Below, in pieces: positions 34,445-43,143 of a stretch of DNA of 64,000 nucleotides. The first letter of the stretch is position 1, and every line of letters begins with the position of its first letter. This DNA is from Pedobacter jejuensis. GTDB taxonomy: Bacteria; Bacteroidota; Bacteroidia; Sphingobacteriales; Sphingobacteriaceae. Location: positions 248,001-312,000 of the forward strand of contig NZ_RBEE01000004.1 of NCBI RefSeq assembly GCF_003725795.1, given 5' to 3'. The position numbers and the translations under genes were made by a program. A model generated the notes under the pieces. The model saw nothing but the letters and a program-made list of their open reading frames with translations, was not told the DNA's origin and searched no databases.

Positions 34445-35188
34445 TAAATTCTATGCTAATAAAGTAAAAATAAACAGAATAGGTATTAAGCGTTTCTTTA
34501 GATAAATTTATGCAATACACTGAAACTTTAAAATCTTATGTAAATCGATATACATGAAAATCAAAGCCCTATAAGCTAAACACTTACATGACTTTTACTT
34601 ACTTTATCGTACCGATCAACGGGAATACTTTCAATATCTGAAAGCCTTTTTATTGCTTATAGAGCCCATAGTGGAGGATTTAAAACTGAAAGGCTTTATA
34701 AAATAATGAGCAAATTTTAGCTAATTTGTAATTTGGAAAATACCTCAACCGGGAAACTTTGAACTGAAAAACTTGACATTCTAATTGATATAAGTGTATT
34801 AATAAAAAAAGATTTATTTTTTAAGATAAGGACTTGGTGCCATTCCGGAAAACCACTAATTATGTCAGAAAAAGATTTCTTTTCCGTTACAGTCAAACGC
34901 ATGGAGCCAATTTCTTATAATATTTTCTTCCTCTCATTCTGAACCGAAACGAACTTGTAAGTGAGGAACTACAGCCCATGAAATTCAAAATTACCTAAAA
35001 TTAGGGATTTAGTAAGAGCTTGTTAGATGCCAGGTTAGATCTGTAATGTGAACTCAATTTTGTCCCTGGGCCTATCTGTCCTTCGGCATAGACCCCTGAC
35101 TATTTATTTTCCGATCCCGTTGATTGCCTGAACTTTTTGCCAGCAGGCTTTTTCTGGTGCTGGGAGTGATCTACTGATTCAACGTACT
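34445..35188. other. Gap without an intact gene; two short coding scraps
   Basis: I see no intact gene. On the plus strand 34575-34706 is open and reads HDFYLLYRTDQREYFQYLKA, ending DLKLKGFIK, with a stop right before it. On the minus strand 35100-35190 reads YVESVDHSQHQKKPAGKK and then RQSTGSENK, which looks like the tail of a lost gene. The region resembles decayed accessory DNA. Confidence 0.4.
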
Positions 35189-35482
35189 TTACATGGCAGC
35201 AAATAACTGTCCTAATTGTTTATCATATTGAACATCACCTTTCTGCGATGAGGGATAAAACTTGACAATAATTTCATGGATTAAATGAAAGCTCTGTTCG
35301 GATTGAATAGATGGTGATACTAGTTCATCTATGAATTTACCAACAAGCCTGTTTTTTTTTGCCAGATATTGACTGGACATGAAATCTGAGTCGTCGAGCT
35401 GCTGATGTAATAGGATCATAGAATCAATCTTTTTTATATTATCAATGAGGTCCATCAACTTATTTAGTTCTACCTGTTTCAT
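35189..35482 (-). CDS. Hypothetical small helical protein, partner of the nucleotidyltransferase-like gene
   Basis: The 97-aa protein is mostly helical and soluble, with no motif that I can name; the RX4-6H signature of HEPN toxins is not evident. It starts ten bases after the stop of the 161-aa nucleotidyltransferase-like gene. The two-gene layout is like that of MNT-type toxin-antitoxin pairs, but this partner is not a recognisable HEPN protein. Confidence 0.5.
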   Translation of the reverse strand: MKQVELNKLMDLIDNIKKIDSMILLHQQLDDSDFMSSQYLAKKNRLVGKFIDELVSPSIQSEQSFHLIHEIIVKFYPSSQKGDVQYDKQLGQLFAAM

Positions 35483-35492
35483 ATATTCAAAT

Positions 35493-35978
35493 TTAATAAA
35501 TTATTTCCAAAAAACCTTTAGGATGTTTTTGTCCGTTCCTACTTCTTTGGGTTTTGTCGAAAAGATCCATCCAGTAGATCTGGTCCCCTATAAAAAGTGG
35601 ATATCGCTTGTCCCCACGGTCATATACTTTGACCAGATAAGCATCAACGCCGTAATTAACGACTGATTGTGGGTATTTAAATGGTTCAAGCAACGCTTCA
35701 AGACTATCAACAATTGTTCCATCAATAAAGGTAACTAGATCGATATCGCTGGGTTCCTGTTTTTTTGTGACATAAGAACCATCAATCCACTGCAATAGAC
35801 TTTCCCTTTGTAGTACGGTCTTTAAGTCATTGGAGTACTGAAGATAATTCTTATATAAATCTGAGCGTTTAGTGCTACTAAATGTAAATGCGTCCACGAA
35901 CTCTGTTTTGAGCTCGTCCAAGGTTGATCTGATATTGTTATTCGGAACTAAATGGCCTTTATGATTAAATGTCAGCAT
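35493..35978 (-). CDS. Nucleotidyltransferase-fold protein (DUF6932-like)
   Basis: The 161-aa protein contains the minimal nucleotidyltransferase signature WIDGSYVTKKQEPSDIDLVTF (GS followed by D-x-D, near residues 66-86). It ends with the acidic WMDLFDKTQRSRNGQKHPKGF. DUF6932-type proteins have this pattern. It lies in an operon with a 97-aa partner in a region full of toxin-antitoxin relics, so a TA or abortive-infection role is plausible. The substrate is unknown. Confidence 0.65.
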   Translation of the reverse strand: MLTFNHKGHLVPNNNIRSTLDELKTEFVDAFTFSSTKRSDLYKNYLQYSNDLKTVLQRESLLQWIDGSYVTKKQEPSDIDLVTFIDGTIVDSLEALLEPFKYPQSVVNYGVDAYLVKVYDRGDKRYPLFIGDQIYWMDLFDKTQRSRNGQKHPKGFLEIIY

Positions 35979-36247
35979 TGGAGATGTTAAATGAGGTTAT
36001 GCAAAGATATTTACAAAATTTCTAAAAGACCAAAATCAGTATCTTAAAAAGCTGGAACAAATAATTTATAAGCATCTATCATTGATCAATACCTTTACGG
36101 TATCCGCCATTATTATCATGGAAAGTATTATAGTGAAATCCGCCTTTTGATACAATCCAATCCCCAATAACGATACTCTTTCTTTGATTTCAGTCAGGAA
36201 AAGCATGGACTTTCGCAATACTCATTTTTTTCCTTTAGATTTGAATT

Positions 36248-36601
36248 TTAACTATATGATTGTTTTGAGACGATTATAAAACCGCTCAAGGTCCGCTGGG
36301 TACCACTAAATATCTCAGTGTTATATTTTTTTTCCAAACCTGTCTGCTCAAGTTCATGTTTTCTTTGTTTGTCAGTAAAAAGCAGGTCAGCTGAAGGAAG
36401 GCTCGTTGAGAGACGCATAATATCAATATGGTCATTGATTGTTTCTTTTTTATGCTAAACAATGATATTGGCGGACAAACTCCATCTAATTTCCATTGGT
36501 GGAATGTGATCAAATCCTGATGAAGTGATTATTTGCTGGAGTTTTAAACTCTCCGTATAGGTTAATTTGTGTTTAATGAGGAGCAATCGTAAAAGAACCA
36601 T
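36248..36601 (-). pseudogene. Gene split by a single in-frame TAG
   Basis: From ATG 36599-36601 to TAA 36248-36250 the frame is 118 codons long and broken only by TAG at 36455-36457. After the stop it reads KKETINDHIDIMRLSTSLP, then SADLLFTDKQRKHELEQTGL and KKYNTEIFSGTQ, which looks like a natural protein. The LP..D...TDK pattern recalls PIN-type nucleases; that is a guess. A relic of an Lrp regulator starts right at its 5' end. Confidence 0.45.
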
Positions 36602-36763
36602 GTGACTGGTAATTTTGATTTTATGTTAAAGATAGTGACTACTGATATGATTGCTTACAATGATTTTCTAAGGGAAAATATTGCGCCAAATCCTTTGGTG
36701 GGCAAGATCCAGAGCTTTATGGTATTATCACAAAGTAAAAGAGAAACTGCTTACCTGCTTTAG
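36596..36763 (+). pseudogene. C-terminal relic of an Lrp/AsnC-family regulator
   Basis: The plus strand reads HVTGNFDFMLKIVTTDMIAY and continues NDFLRENI...VGKIQSFMVLSQSKRETAYLL to TAG 36761-36763. This is the typical ligand-binding half of Lrp/AsnC proteins (the HVTG-x-x-D motif and a closing S-F-V-L pattern). The DNA-binding half is missing, replaced at about 36590 by unrelated sequence, so a rearrangement happened here. Confidence 0.65.
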
Positions 36764-37097
36764 CTGTAGTAATATGAAATATTTGTTTAAAGGATAGTGT
36801 ATCTAAACCACTTCCTTCTATAAAAATTTGATGTTGGTAAAAATTGTAGTTAAGAGGGTAATTAGAGAAAGGCAAAAAAAGTGTTTTTACAAATCGGGTT
36901 TTTGAAAACTGGCGGTGAGGGTGACGTTTGACGCAGGGGAATTTGATTTACGAAAATGAGTGTTTGCAGCGATCATCGCTGCAATTTTAATTTTTGCTAG
37001 ACTCTCCCCCTTTTTATTTTGGACTTCTACATCTTATTTTCATGGATATTCTTTTTTGTTATTATAAAAATGTATAAACTTAAAAATGTAAACGCAA
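36764..37097. other. Gap with one terminator-like hairpin
   Basis: No gene. TTGCAGCGAT and ATCGCTGCAA form a 10-bp stem (36964-36984) followed by TTTT on the plus strand; its tight 1-base centre makes it a near-perfect palindrome. It may be the terminator of the lost regulator gene. The segment just before the next gene is A/T-rich. Confidence 0.5.
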
Positions 37098-37622
37098 TTG
37101 TTTTTCTTTGTAGGCATGGAAACGGTAATGGAAAAATATAAGGGGATTCATCCAGGTATTATCCTGGATCGTGAATTAAAGAAAAGGAAGCTGAAAAAGG
37201 GTCCTTTTGCGCTGGCTTTGCCGGAGTATCCGCAGACTATTACGGCTATTACTAAGGGAAGGCGTGCGCTGACTACAGAGGTTTCGCTAAAGATTGACAA
37301 GGCTTTGGGCTTTGAAGAAGGCACTATGTATCTGCTCCAGGCATATTACAATATTATGCTGGAAATCAAGAAAGAGCAGTCGAAGGATCGTCCGGATTTG
37401 AGCCTTTTACGCAAAACACTTTTTTGGGATACCGATATTAAAAAGCTGGATTGGCAGAAGCAGTATGTTTCGATCATCAAAAGGATTTTTGAGCGGGGAA
37501 ATGAGCAGGAGAAGAAGGTGGTTTTTGATTTTTATGGTAAGGAGAAGATTAAGCAGGTTACCGGGCGTGCTACGGTTGTGGGAAATACTTTGCCGATTAT
37601 GCAAACCAACAAACCTCGTTAG
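37098..37622 (+). CDS. HigA/XRE-type helix-turn-helix protein, probable antitoxin
   Basis: The 174-aa protein starts near MEKYKGIHPGIILDRELKKR, the pattern of plasmid-maintenance antidote proteins (GIHPG), and has an XRE helix-turn-helix (residues 30-75; PQTITAITKGRRALTTEVSL). The first ATG is at 37098; ATG 37116 (METVMEK) is also possible. Genes of this type in Bacteroidota precede an AbiEii-type nucleotidyltransferase toxin. Here only a fragment of that gene follows, so this antitoxin is orphaned. Confidence 0.7.
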   Translation: MFFFVGMETVMEKYKGIHPGIILDRELKKRKLKKGPFALALPEYPQTITAITKGRRALTTEVSLKIDKALGFEEGTMYLLQAYYNIMLEIKKEQSKDRPDLSLLRKTLFWDTDIKKLDWQKQYVSIIKRIFERGNEQEKKVVFDFYGKEKIKQVTGRATVVGNTLPIMQTNKPR

Positions 37623-37624
37623 GA

Positions 37625-37705
37625 ATGCTTCACTGGAATACGGTCAGTGATCAGCTGAAAAAATATTTACTCGTTTGATGGATGCTAAGGAGTTGGCCGA
37701 GCAGG
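37625..37705 (+). pseudogene. N-terminal relic of an AbiEii-type nucleotidyltransferase toxin
   Basis: ATG 37625 reads MLHWNTVSDQLKKYLLV and stops at TGA 37676-37678. The next frame continues LMDAKELAEQ. The start MLHWNTV followed by LM.AKE is typical of Bacteroidota AbiEii/AbiGii family proteins that follow HTH antitoxins. The catalytic domain is absent; the sequence then joins the tail of the gene on the other strand. Confidence 0.55.
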
Positions 37706-37741
37706 AAAGTAATTTCGAAGGGTCTCAAGCGAAATTTCGCT

Positions 37742-38356
37742 TTATCCATGCTGAAAGTATCCGCCAATCATCTTATACCAGGGGCTTTGGGATTGTGAGC
37801 GGGCTAACCTTTTTCCATCGGGAGTTTCAAGTTCCTGAATTTGCTTTATCAAATCAATCAATTGTGTTAGATTGCCATCCAGTCTTATTTTCTGGTCTGG
37901 CTCGTAACGGCTTAGTAATTTGATTTGCTTTTTTAACAATAGAATTTCTTTTTTGAGCTTTAATATCTCAATATCCTTTTCAGAAACAACTGTTTCCAGG
38001 CCCATTTTGATGTGCCATTTGTCGAACTTTTCAACAACCTCTTTAAATTTTGTTAATGCATCGAGGATCTTAATTGTATCCAAGGCCGTAAGACTTTTTT
38101 TATGATAATGGGCAATCTGGTCATCAATTTTATCTAGAACATGCGCAAAAAAGTCTTTTTCGGTATTTTCATTATTAAGAACAAACCAATCAAGATGGAA
38201 TTGATAGTATCCTGCATATTCTACGGGCTCAAGGCTGAAGAATTTTTTGAAGAAAAAGTTATCGCCTTTTTTCCGGTCAAATTTAATTGGATTACCTATT
38301 TCAAACTTATGGGGGCTTTTATCAAAAGGATCTCTGAATTTAAAATATTCTTTCAT
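37742..38356 (-). CDS. Hypothetical protein, C-terminus probably cut by a premature stop
   Basis: The 204-aa protein has an N-terminal aromatic region (FSLEPVEYAGYYQFHLDWF) that vaguely recalls regulators of Bacteroidota conjugative elements, and a coiled-coil at about residues 125-150. Reading past the TAA at 37742-37744 in the same frame gives SEISLETLRNYFPARPTP, which looks like the natural C-terminus, so the gene may have lost its last residues. No function assigned. Confidence 0.5.
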   Translation of the reverse strand: MKEYFKFRDPFDKSPHKFEIGNPIKFDRKKGDNFFFKKFFSLEPVEYAGYYQFHLDWFVLNNENTEKDFFAHVLDKIDDQIAHYHKKSLTALDTIKILDALTKFKEVVEKFDKWHIKMGLETVVSEKDIEILKLKKEILLLKKQIKLLSRYEPDQKIRLDGNLTQLIDLIKQIQELETPDGKRLARSQSQSPWYKMIGGYFQHG

Positions 38357-38514
38357 AAAGTAATTCTGCTGATTATTCTAAATTAAACATTTAAAATAAT
38401 TAGAGGATTTGAAGTGTAGATAACTAAATATGGCTTTGAATGGTATCTCTAGCAACCAGTTTCATGATCGATATAATCATAAAACGTTTGCAAAATTGTT
38501 GGGAGTACAAATTG

Positions 38515-39141
38515 TCACGATTCATTTTTGTTCTCTTGGCTCAATAAGGGCAAATTAAAATAGAAACTTGATCCTTTATCTACTTCACTTTCCACCCAGA
38601 CTTTGCCATTATGATGCTGGATAATTTCCGACGACAGATAAAGCCCTAACCCAAAGCCAGCTATTTTTGGGGTGTCCTGGCTTTCTATGCGGTAGTAACG
38701 GTCAAAGAGTTTGGCCTGGTCCTGTATTTTAATCCCCAGGCCTTCATCATGCACACCCACCTGTAACATGCCATCAAGCGCCTTGCAGGACAATTCGATC
38801 TTACCACCTTTGGGAGAATATTTAATGGCATTACTAAGGAAGTTTTGGATGACCTGCCCAATCTTATCGCGGTCAGCGTTAACAGAAATGGGCGTACAAG
38901 GGGATAGTAGTACTTGATGGCTGGAATTCAATAACTTGGTATCTTCAAGAATCTCATCGATCAGCAGATTCATTTCAAAGGTCTCTTCATTTAAATATAT
39001 TTTACCGGCTTCGAAACTGGAAGCATTTAAAAATCCTTTGATCATAGCGGTCATCTTTTTAACCTGGTTTTGGGTTCTGTCCAGTTTATCAATCGCAAAG
39101 TCATCGTTCGCCTTTCTTACTACCAGACCTGGCTTTCTTAT
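38515..39141 (-). pseudogene. Headless sensor histidine kinase remnant
   Basis: The frame is open from 39141 (just after a TAG at 39142-39144) to 38515. It has the end of the dimerisation helix (NDDFAIDKLDRTQNQVKKM) and a full HATPase domain with N box FLSNAIKYSP, G1 DEGLGI and G2 GFGLGLYLS. The phosphoacceptor His and any sensor domain are missing. An ATG at 39054 could give a 179-aa protein, but it could not autophosphorylate alone. Confidence 0.75.
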
Positions 39142-39223
39142 CTAAAAAAGTTACTGAATCAGTGATTGAAATAAGCAATGCTCATATACTATGAAGCAGT
39201 TTCATTAATTTTTATAAAAACGC

Positions 39224-40783
39224 TTACTTTATATTGTTCCTTAAAATGATAAAAAGAGGTTCTTTATGGTTATCTGCTTCTTTACTATTGTAGTAGCCAT
39301 TTCCTAAAAGGATATCTAACCTACCATCCTGATCCAAATCCGCGACATCCATCGTAATTCCTTTTTCAAATGGTGTTGTTATAGGTAATTTAAAGGCTGA
39401 AAAGTTATAATTTCCATTGTTTTTTAAATAGGTAAAGGCTTCTTCTGGTTGTAAAGAAGATGGAAAAAAACTAATTGCTGCAATATCTTTTTTTCCGTCA
39501 TGATCAAAGTCTTTTGCTATCGCTTTATAGCAACCGTTTATCGGGTAAAAATATTTTTGTTTAAAATTGTTTTTACCATCATTTAAATAGATATACACTC
39601 CATGGTAGGGCTTTAAAATTGGCGTGTAATCTGCATTATCTCCGCAGGTGTAAATAATGTCCTGGTAACCATCATCATTAAAATCTACCAGATCGAACCA
39701 GGTGGAACCATAACTTGGTGGAAATCTTAACACCTGTTTTTCTTCTAAATTGCCTTTCCCTTTATTTGTAAAAACAAAAACCCCTTCATCACCTTGGGCA
39801 AAAAGTGCCCATATATCTTTCAGGCCATCTTTGTTATAATCATCAACAATAGTGTTAAGTACCCCAGGCCGATCTCGCACAATTTTTTTTTGAAATATAC
39901 CCTTGCCCTTGTTTTGCATCCAGGTTAAGTTTCCAATGATATTGCCAAATTCCGAAGTTATATAATCCATTTTACCGTCATTATCTAAATCTACATGGGT
40001 GATCTTAACTGGTCTAGCCAGCTTATCGAAAAGCGTTTTGACTTTAGAAATGACTCCGTACTTATCCATTTGAATCTGACTGACATCTCCTTTTCTTTGG
40101 TTATTTGCCTCCACATTATCACCTAGATTACTTGCCAGGATTTGGTTCGACTGAAAATCGATGTCTGTTATCAAACCCAGTCCCTGATTAATCTTGAGCA
40201 GGTTCAGCTGAGCATCAAAAACATAGAGTTTTTGTGACATCGCATCATTAACAAGTATCCTTCTAGGATTTATACTAGTGTCTATCTTGACGTAAGATGT
40301 CATCGCTACTTTACCAAAAACCGATTGATCTTTTGGTAATTCGATAGAGAAATAAGGCAAAACGCGCACCCTTTCAAGATCTTTATCCTGGGCTGGCAAA
40401 TACGCAGGTGCAGCACTGTAGTAATAATCAGATATTTTTTGCCACTCCAGCGAGTCTAAGACCGGATCTTTGGGAAAGCGAGAAGAATCAACATCTTTCA
40501 TGCGAAGATATTCCACCCCTTTGAAAGAATTGATGCCGAATAAGGGACCCATGGTAGGAAGCACACCAGCTATCCAGACATCCTTTGAAAGTAATGCAGG
40601 ATCTGGTAAACCGTGGCATGATCTGCAGTACTTCTCTGCAAGTTGCTTACCTACTCTGGCATTCGATAAAAACTGTTCTTCGGGTGTTTTATTGTCGAAT
40701 ACAAAGTGCAGGACTAAAGCAGCATTGGCTATTGCCAATACCACCAGGATGAATCTGTTTCTAACTTTTTTATCTAATAGCAC
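39224..40783 (-). CDS. FG-GAP/VCBS repeat protein with a c-type haem motif
   Basis: The 519-aa protein has an N-terminal membrane anchor or signal (residues 11-28), a haem c attachment site CRSCH (Cys53, Cys56, His57) in a short cytochrome-like segment, and then a beta-propeller of FG-GAP/VCBS type, with calcium-binding-like repeats such as DLDNDGKMDYI, DYNKDGLKDIW, DFNDDGYQDI, DFDHDGKKDI and DLDQDGRLDIL. It is extracytoplasmic. It is downstream of the susCD genes but a terminator-like hairpin at 40809-40832 lies before it. The role is not known. Confidence 0.8.
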   Translation of the reverse strand: MLLDKKVRNRFILVVLAIANAALVLHFVFDNKTPEEQFLSNARVGKQLAEKYCRSCHGLPDPALLSKDVWIAGVLPTMGPLFGINSFKGVEYLRMKDVDSSRFPKDPVLDSLEWQKISDYYYSAAPAYLPAQDKDLERVRVLPYFSIELPKDQSVFGKVAMTSYVKIDTSINPRRILVNDAMSQKLYVFDAQLNLLKINQGLGLITDIDFQSNQILASNLGDNVEANNQRKGDVSQIQMDKYGVISKVKTLFDKLARPVKITHVDLDNDGKMDYITSEFGNIIGNLTWMQNKGKGIFQKKIVRDRPGVLNTIVDDYNKDGLKDIWALFAQGDEGVFVFTNKGKGNLEEKQVLRFPPSYGSTWFDLVDFNDDGYQDIIYTCGDNADYTPILKPYHGVYIYLNDGKNNFKQKYFYPINGCYKAIAKDFDHDGKKDIAAISFFPSSLQPEEAFTYLKNNGNYNFSAFKLPITTPFEKGITMDVADLDQDGRLDILLGNGYYNSKEADNHKEPLFIILRNNIK

Positions 40784-40805
40784 TTAAAAGTCATTACAAT
40801 GAAAA

Positions 40806-40832
40806 ATAGCCGGTCGTAAAATCACAACCGGC
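40806..40832 (-). terminator. Terminator-like hairpin after the DUF1735-type gene
   Basis: GCCGGTTGT pairs with ACGACCGGC (one G-U pair) on the minus strand, followed by TATTTTTC. It would end or reduce transcription from the susCD operon before the FG-GAP gene. Confidence 0.65.
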
Positions 40833-40853
40833 CATATAAAAATAATATCGATT

Positions 40854-41426
40854 TTACTTGAGCTGTAATGCATTCACGTCGATAATCACAATTACCTTTT
40901 TTGTTTTATCATTAAGGGTATACCGGGTAGTGTTTGCCAGTGAGATGCAGGCAGCAACCTTTTTGCCAGCAAAAGTTTTTAATGTAGGCTTATCTATCAC
41001 CATGTTAAAGTTAGCGGTAGACTCACCAGCTCCCAAAGAAACACTTGCCGGGATGCTAAATGCAGATGTGGGTAAAAGTACCAGATTTGAACCACCTGCA
41101 ATGATTTGATTTATGGTATCGGTTCTGCTGGTAATGTTAACTGTAAAGGCCTGTGTTTCTGCTTTTCCGGATTTGGAAACCCCAAGATAAATCAAGACCT
41201 TATTGGCCTGTTCATCATCCTTGAAATTTTTCGCAGCTCCATAATTAATGGTACCGGGCACTGCATAATTATTGTCTGTGGTACTGGCAGAAATTGATTG
41301 AGGTATAAAAACATTCTCAATACCAACCTCTTCCTCACTGATATCCTTCTCACAAGATAGAAAAGTTGCTATAATTAGCAGAACAAGTAAACTATTTAGT
41401 CGGTTAAACTGATTTTTCATATTCAT
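40854..41426 (-). CDS. DUF1735 (BT_3987-like) surface lipoprotein
   Basis: The 190-aa protein has a lipoprotein signal (IATFLSC lipobox, Cys25) and one DUF1735-like immunoglobulin-fold domain at about residues 75-185 (TRYTLNDKTKKVIVIIDV ending is typical). Such small lipoproteins follow susD genes in Bacteroidota and probably bind glycan on the cell surface. It starts 12 bases after the susD stop. Confidence 0.8.
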   Translation of the reverse strand: MNMKNQFNRLNSLLVLLIIATFLSCEKDISEEEVGIENVFIPQSISASTTDNNYAVPGTINYGAAKNFKDDEQANKVLIYLGVSKSGKAETQAFTVNITSRTDTINQIIAGGSNLVLLPTSAFSIPASVSLGAGESTANFNMVIDKPTLKTFAGKKVAACISLANTTRYTLNDKTKKVIVIIDVNALQLK

Positions 41427-41438
41427 ATTTAAATAAAA

Positions 41439-43130
41439 TTAATAACCCGGGTTTTGAACCAATGTGCCATTAGAATTCACAATCTCTGTTCTGGTGAATG
41501 GATAACGATAATTAGCAGCTGGATTAAATCTTCTGGTCGCAACGCTCACCTTCTGATAGGTCCAGACATTTGGGTTAGAAGAAACTTTAGTCACCTTAAC
41601 ACCAATAATGGGCTGATTTAATACCACTTCCCCGTCTTTCCACCTCAATAAATCCCAGTAACGATGGCCCTCAAATGCAAGCTCGATTCGTCTTTCGTGC
41701 TTTACGGCCGTTCTAAATCCATCCTTCGATGAAGATATGGCCAGACTTACTGCCGGCATCGCGGAACGGGTCCTAACCTCATTCATTGCCTGCCTGGCAG
41801 TTTTTGCATAGCCATTGGTGTTATCTGGACCATAAGCTTCATTCATCGCCTCTGCATAATTCAACAAAACCTCTGCATACCTAAACACTACCCAATTGTG
41901 TTGTGCGGTTTCATTTTGAACCAGATTTAAATTATCATTCAAGAATTTCTTCAAAAAATAACCTGTTTTACTACCATTGGCCTTGTTCATGTCATCAATA
42001 CCCCCAGGTGAAAAATCCATAACCCGGTTGTTCCAGGTTGAACCATTTGTTGCCACCGTATTTGCCAGACGTGAATCGCGGTTGGCATAAGGATCTACAG
42101 GATTTGGTGTGCCGGTATATTCATAATCCGCAACCAGGTTATCTGATGGTGAAATGGCACCTACACCACCTGGTGTAGGGACAGGGAAGTTCTGTCTTTC
42201 AATGGTATTATTGGCCGGCCTTCTGATTGCGAAGATCGTTTCTGCACTGGTAAGCGGTGCTGCACCTCTAAAATAAGAACCATAAAACTGATTAAGCGCT
42301 AAGCCTAACCCTGGTGTAGTCATCAACTCATTACAGGCTGCTGCTGCCCTCCTCCATTTCTCTACATCGTTGGTGGGATTATTCAATGGACTTGCAGCAT
42401 AAAGTAATACGCGGGCTTTCAATGCCAAGGCAACACCCAATGTAAATCTTCCATCATTTCCAGCAAAAGCTGATGTTTTCCAATTTACCTGTAAATTGGC
42501 CTTGTTCTCCTCGATCTCCTTTAGAATGTACTCTACTACCTGGTCATAAGTCGACCGGGGTATGTTAACTTTTCCTGACTGTTCAAGTGTCTGGTTAACA
42601 ATGGGAACCCCTCCATACCTTTTGATCAGCTCTGCATAATAATATGCCTTTGCAATGTGTGATTCTGCTTTAAACCAGGCAATGTTCTGCTTATCTTGCG
42701 CAATTGCATTGGCATCGGCAACCGGATCCCTGCCAATCAAGATGTAACGATCGGCATCTTTTGCATAGTCGATAAAATTATTTGCAGCTCTGATACCTTC
42801 ATAATATGTCTTGTAAATGCCTGATTCTGGATTTATAGTCTCGCTGATTAAAGCCTGATTATAATATAATGCGTTATAAGTAGGCAAATTATTCTGTGCC
42901 TCGTCACTTACAGTAGCGAAAAGATTATTGTCAATTTCCGTGAATCCATCTCTCAGCGGGGTGTAAAAAGCCCATGCAAAGCCATTAAGTCCACCTGCTC
43001 CAGATGCGATTGTTTCTGGTGTTTGCTGGGTATCTAATTTGGTATCCAGAAAATCTTTCTGACAAGAGTCCAACAACAGACACGTGATAATTGATATGGT
43101 GAAAATATATTTAAATTTCATATTCCTCAT
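41439..43130 (-). CDS. SusD/RagB-family nutrient-binding lipoprotein (pair 1)
   Basis: The 563-aa protein has a lipobox LLLDSCQ (Cys near residue 23), a tetratricopeptide-rich N-terminal half with AWFKAESHIAKAYYYAEL, and the C-terminal SusD signature ERRIELAFEGHRYWDLLRW. It ends QNPGY, as does the second SusD. It sits on the outer membrane as a lid over its SusC partner, 13 bases upstream in the operon, and binds oligosaccharides. Confidence 0.93.
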   Translation of the reverse strand: MRNMKFKYIFTISIITCLLLDSCQKDFLDTKLDTQQTPETIASGAGGLNGFAWAFYTPLRDGFTEIDNNLFATVSDEAQNNLPTYNALYYNQALISETINPESGIYKTYYEGIRAANNFIDYAKDADRYILIGRDPVADANAIAQDKQNIAWFKAESHIAKAYYYAELIKRYGGVPIVNQTLEQSGKVNIPRSTYDQVVEYILKEIEENKANLQVNWKTSAFAGNDGRFTLGVALALKARVLLYAASPLNNPTNDVEKWRRAAAACNELMTTPGLGLALNQFYGSYFRGAAPLTSAETIFAIRRPANNTIERQNFPVPTPGGVGAISPSDNLVADYEYTGTPNPVDPYANRDSRLANTVATNGSTWNNRVMDFSPGGIDDMNKANGSKTGYFLKKFLNDNLNLVQNETAQHNWVVFRYAEVLLNYAEAMNEAYGPDNTNGYAKTARQAMNEVRTRSAMPAVSLAISSSKDGFRTAVKHERRIELAFEGHRYWDLLRWKDGEVVLNQPIIGVKVTKVSSNPNVWTYQKVSVATRRFNPAANYRYPFTRTEIVNSNGTLVQNPGY

Positions 43131-43143
43131 TTTAAATTAATGA

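Noticed and set aside
34575..34706. 44-codon plus-strand open segment (HDFYLLYRTDQREYF...)
   Set aside because: It reads protein-like but has no start, a stop directly upstream and no recognised family, so it is only mentioned under the gap.
34717..34902. 61-codon minus-strand ORF
   Set aside because: Nothing protein-like in composition and no leader; probably chance.
37675..37923. 82-codon plus-strand ORF after the antitoxin gene
   Set aside because: Its first codons match the toxin relic, but the rest is antisense to the 204-aa gene and its lost tail.
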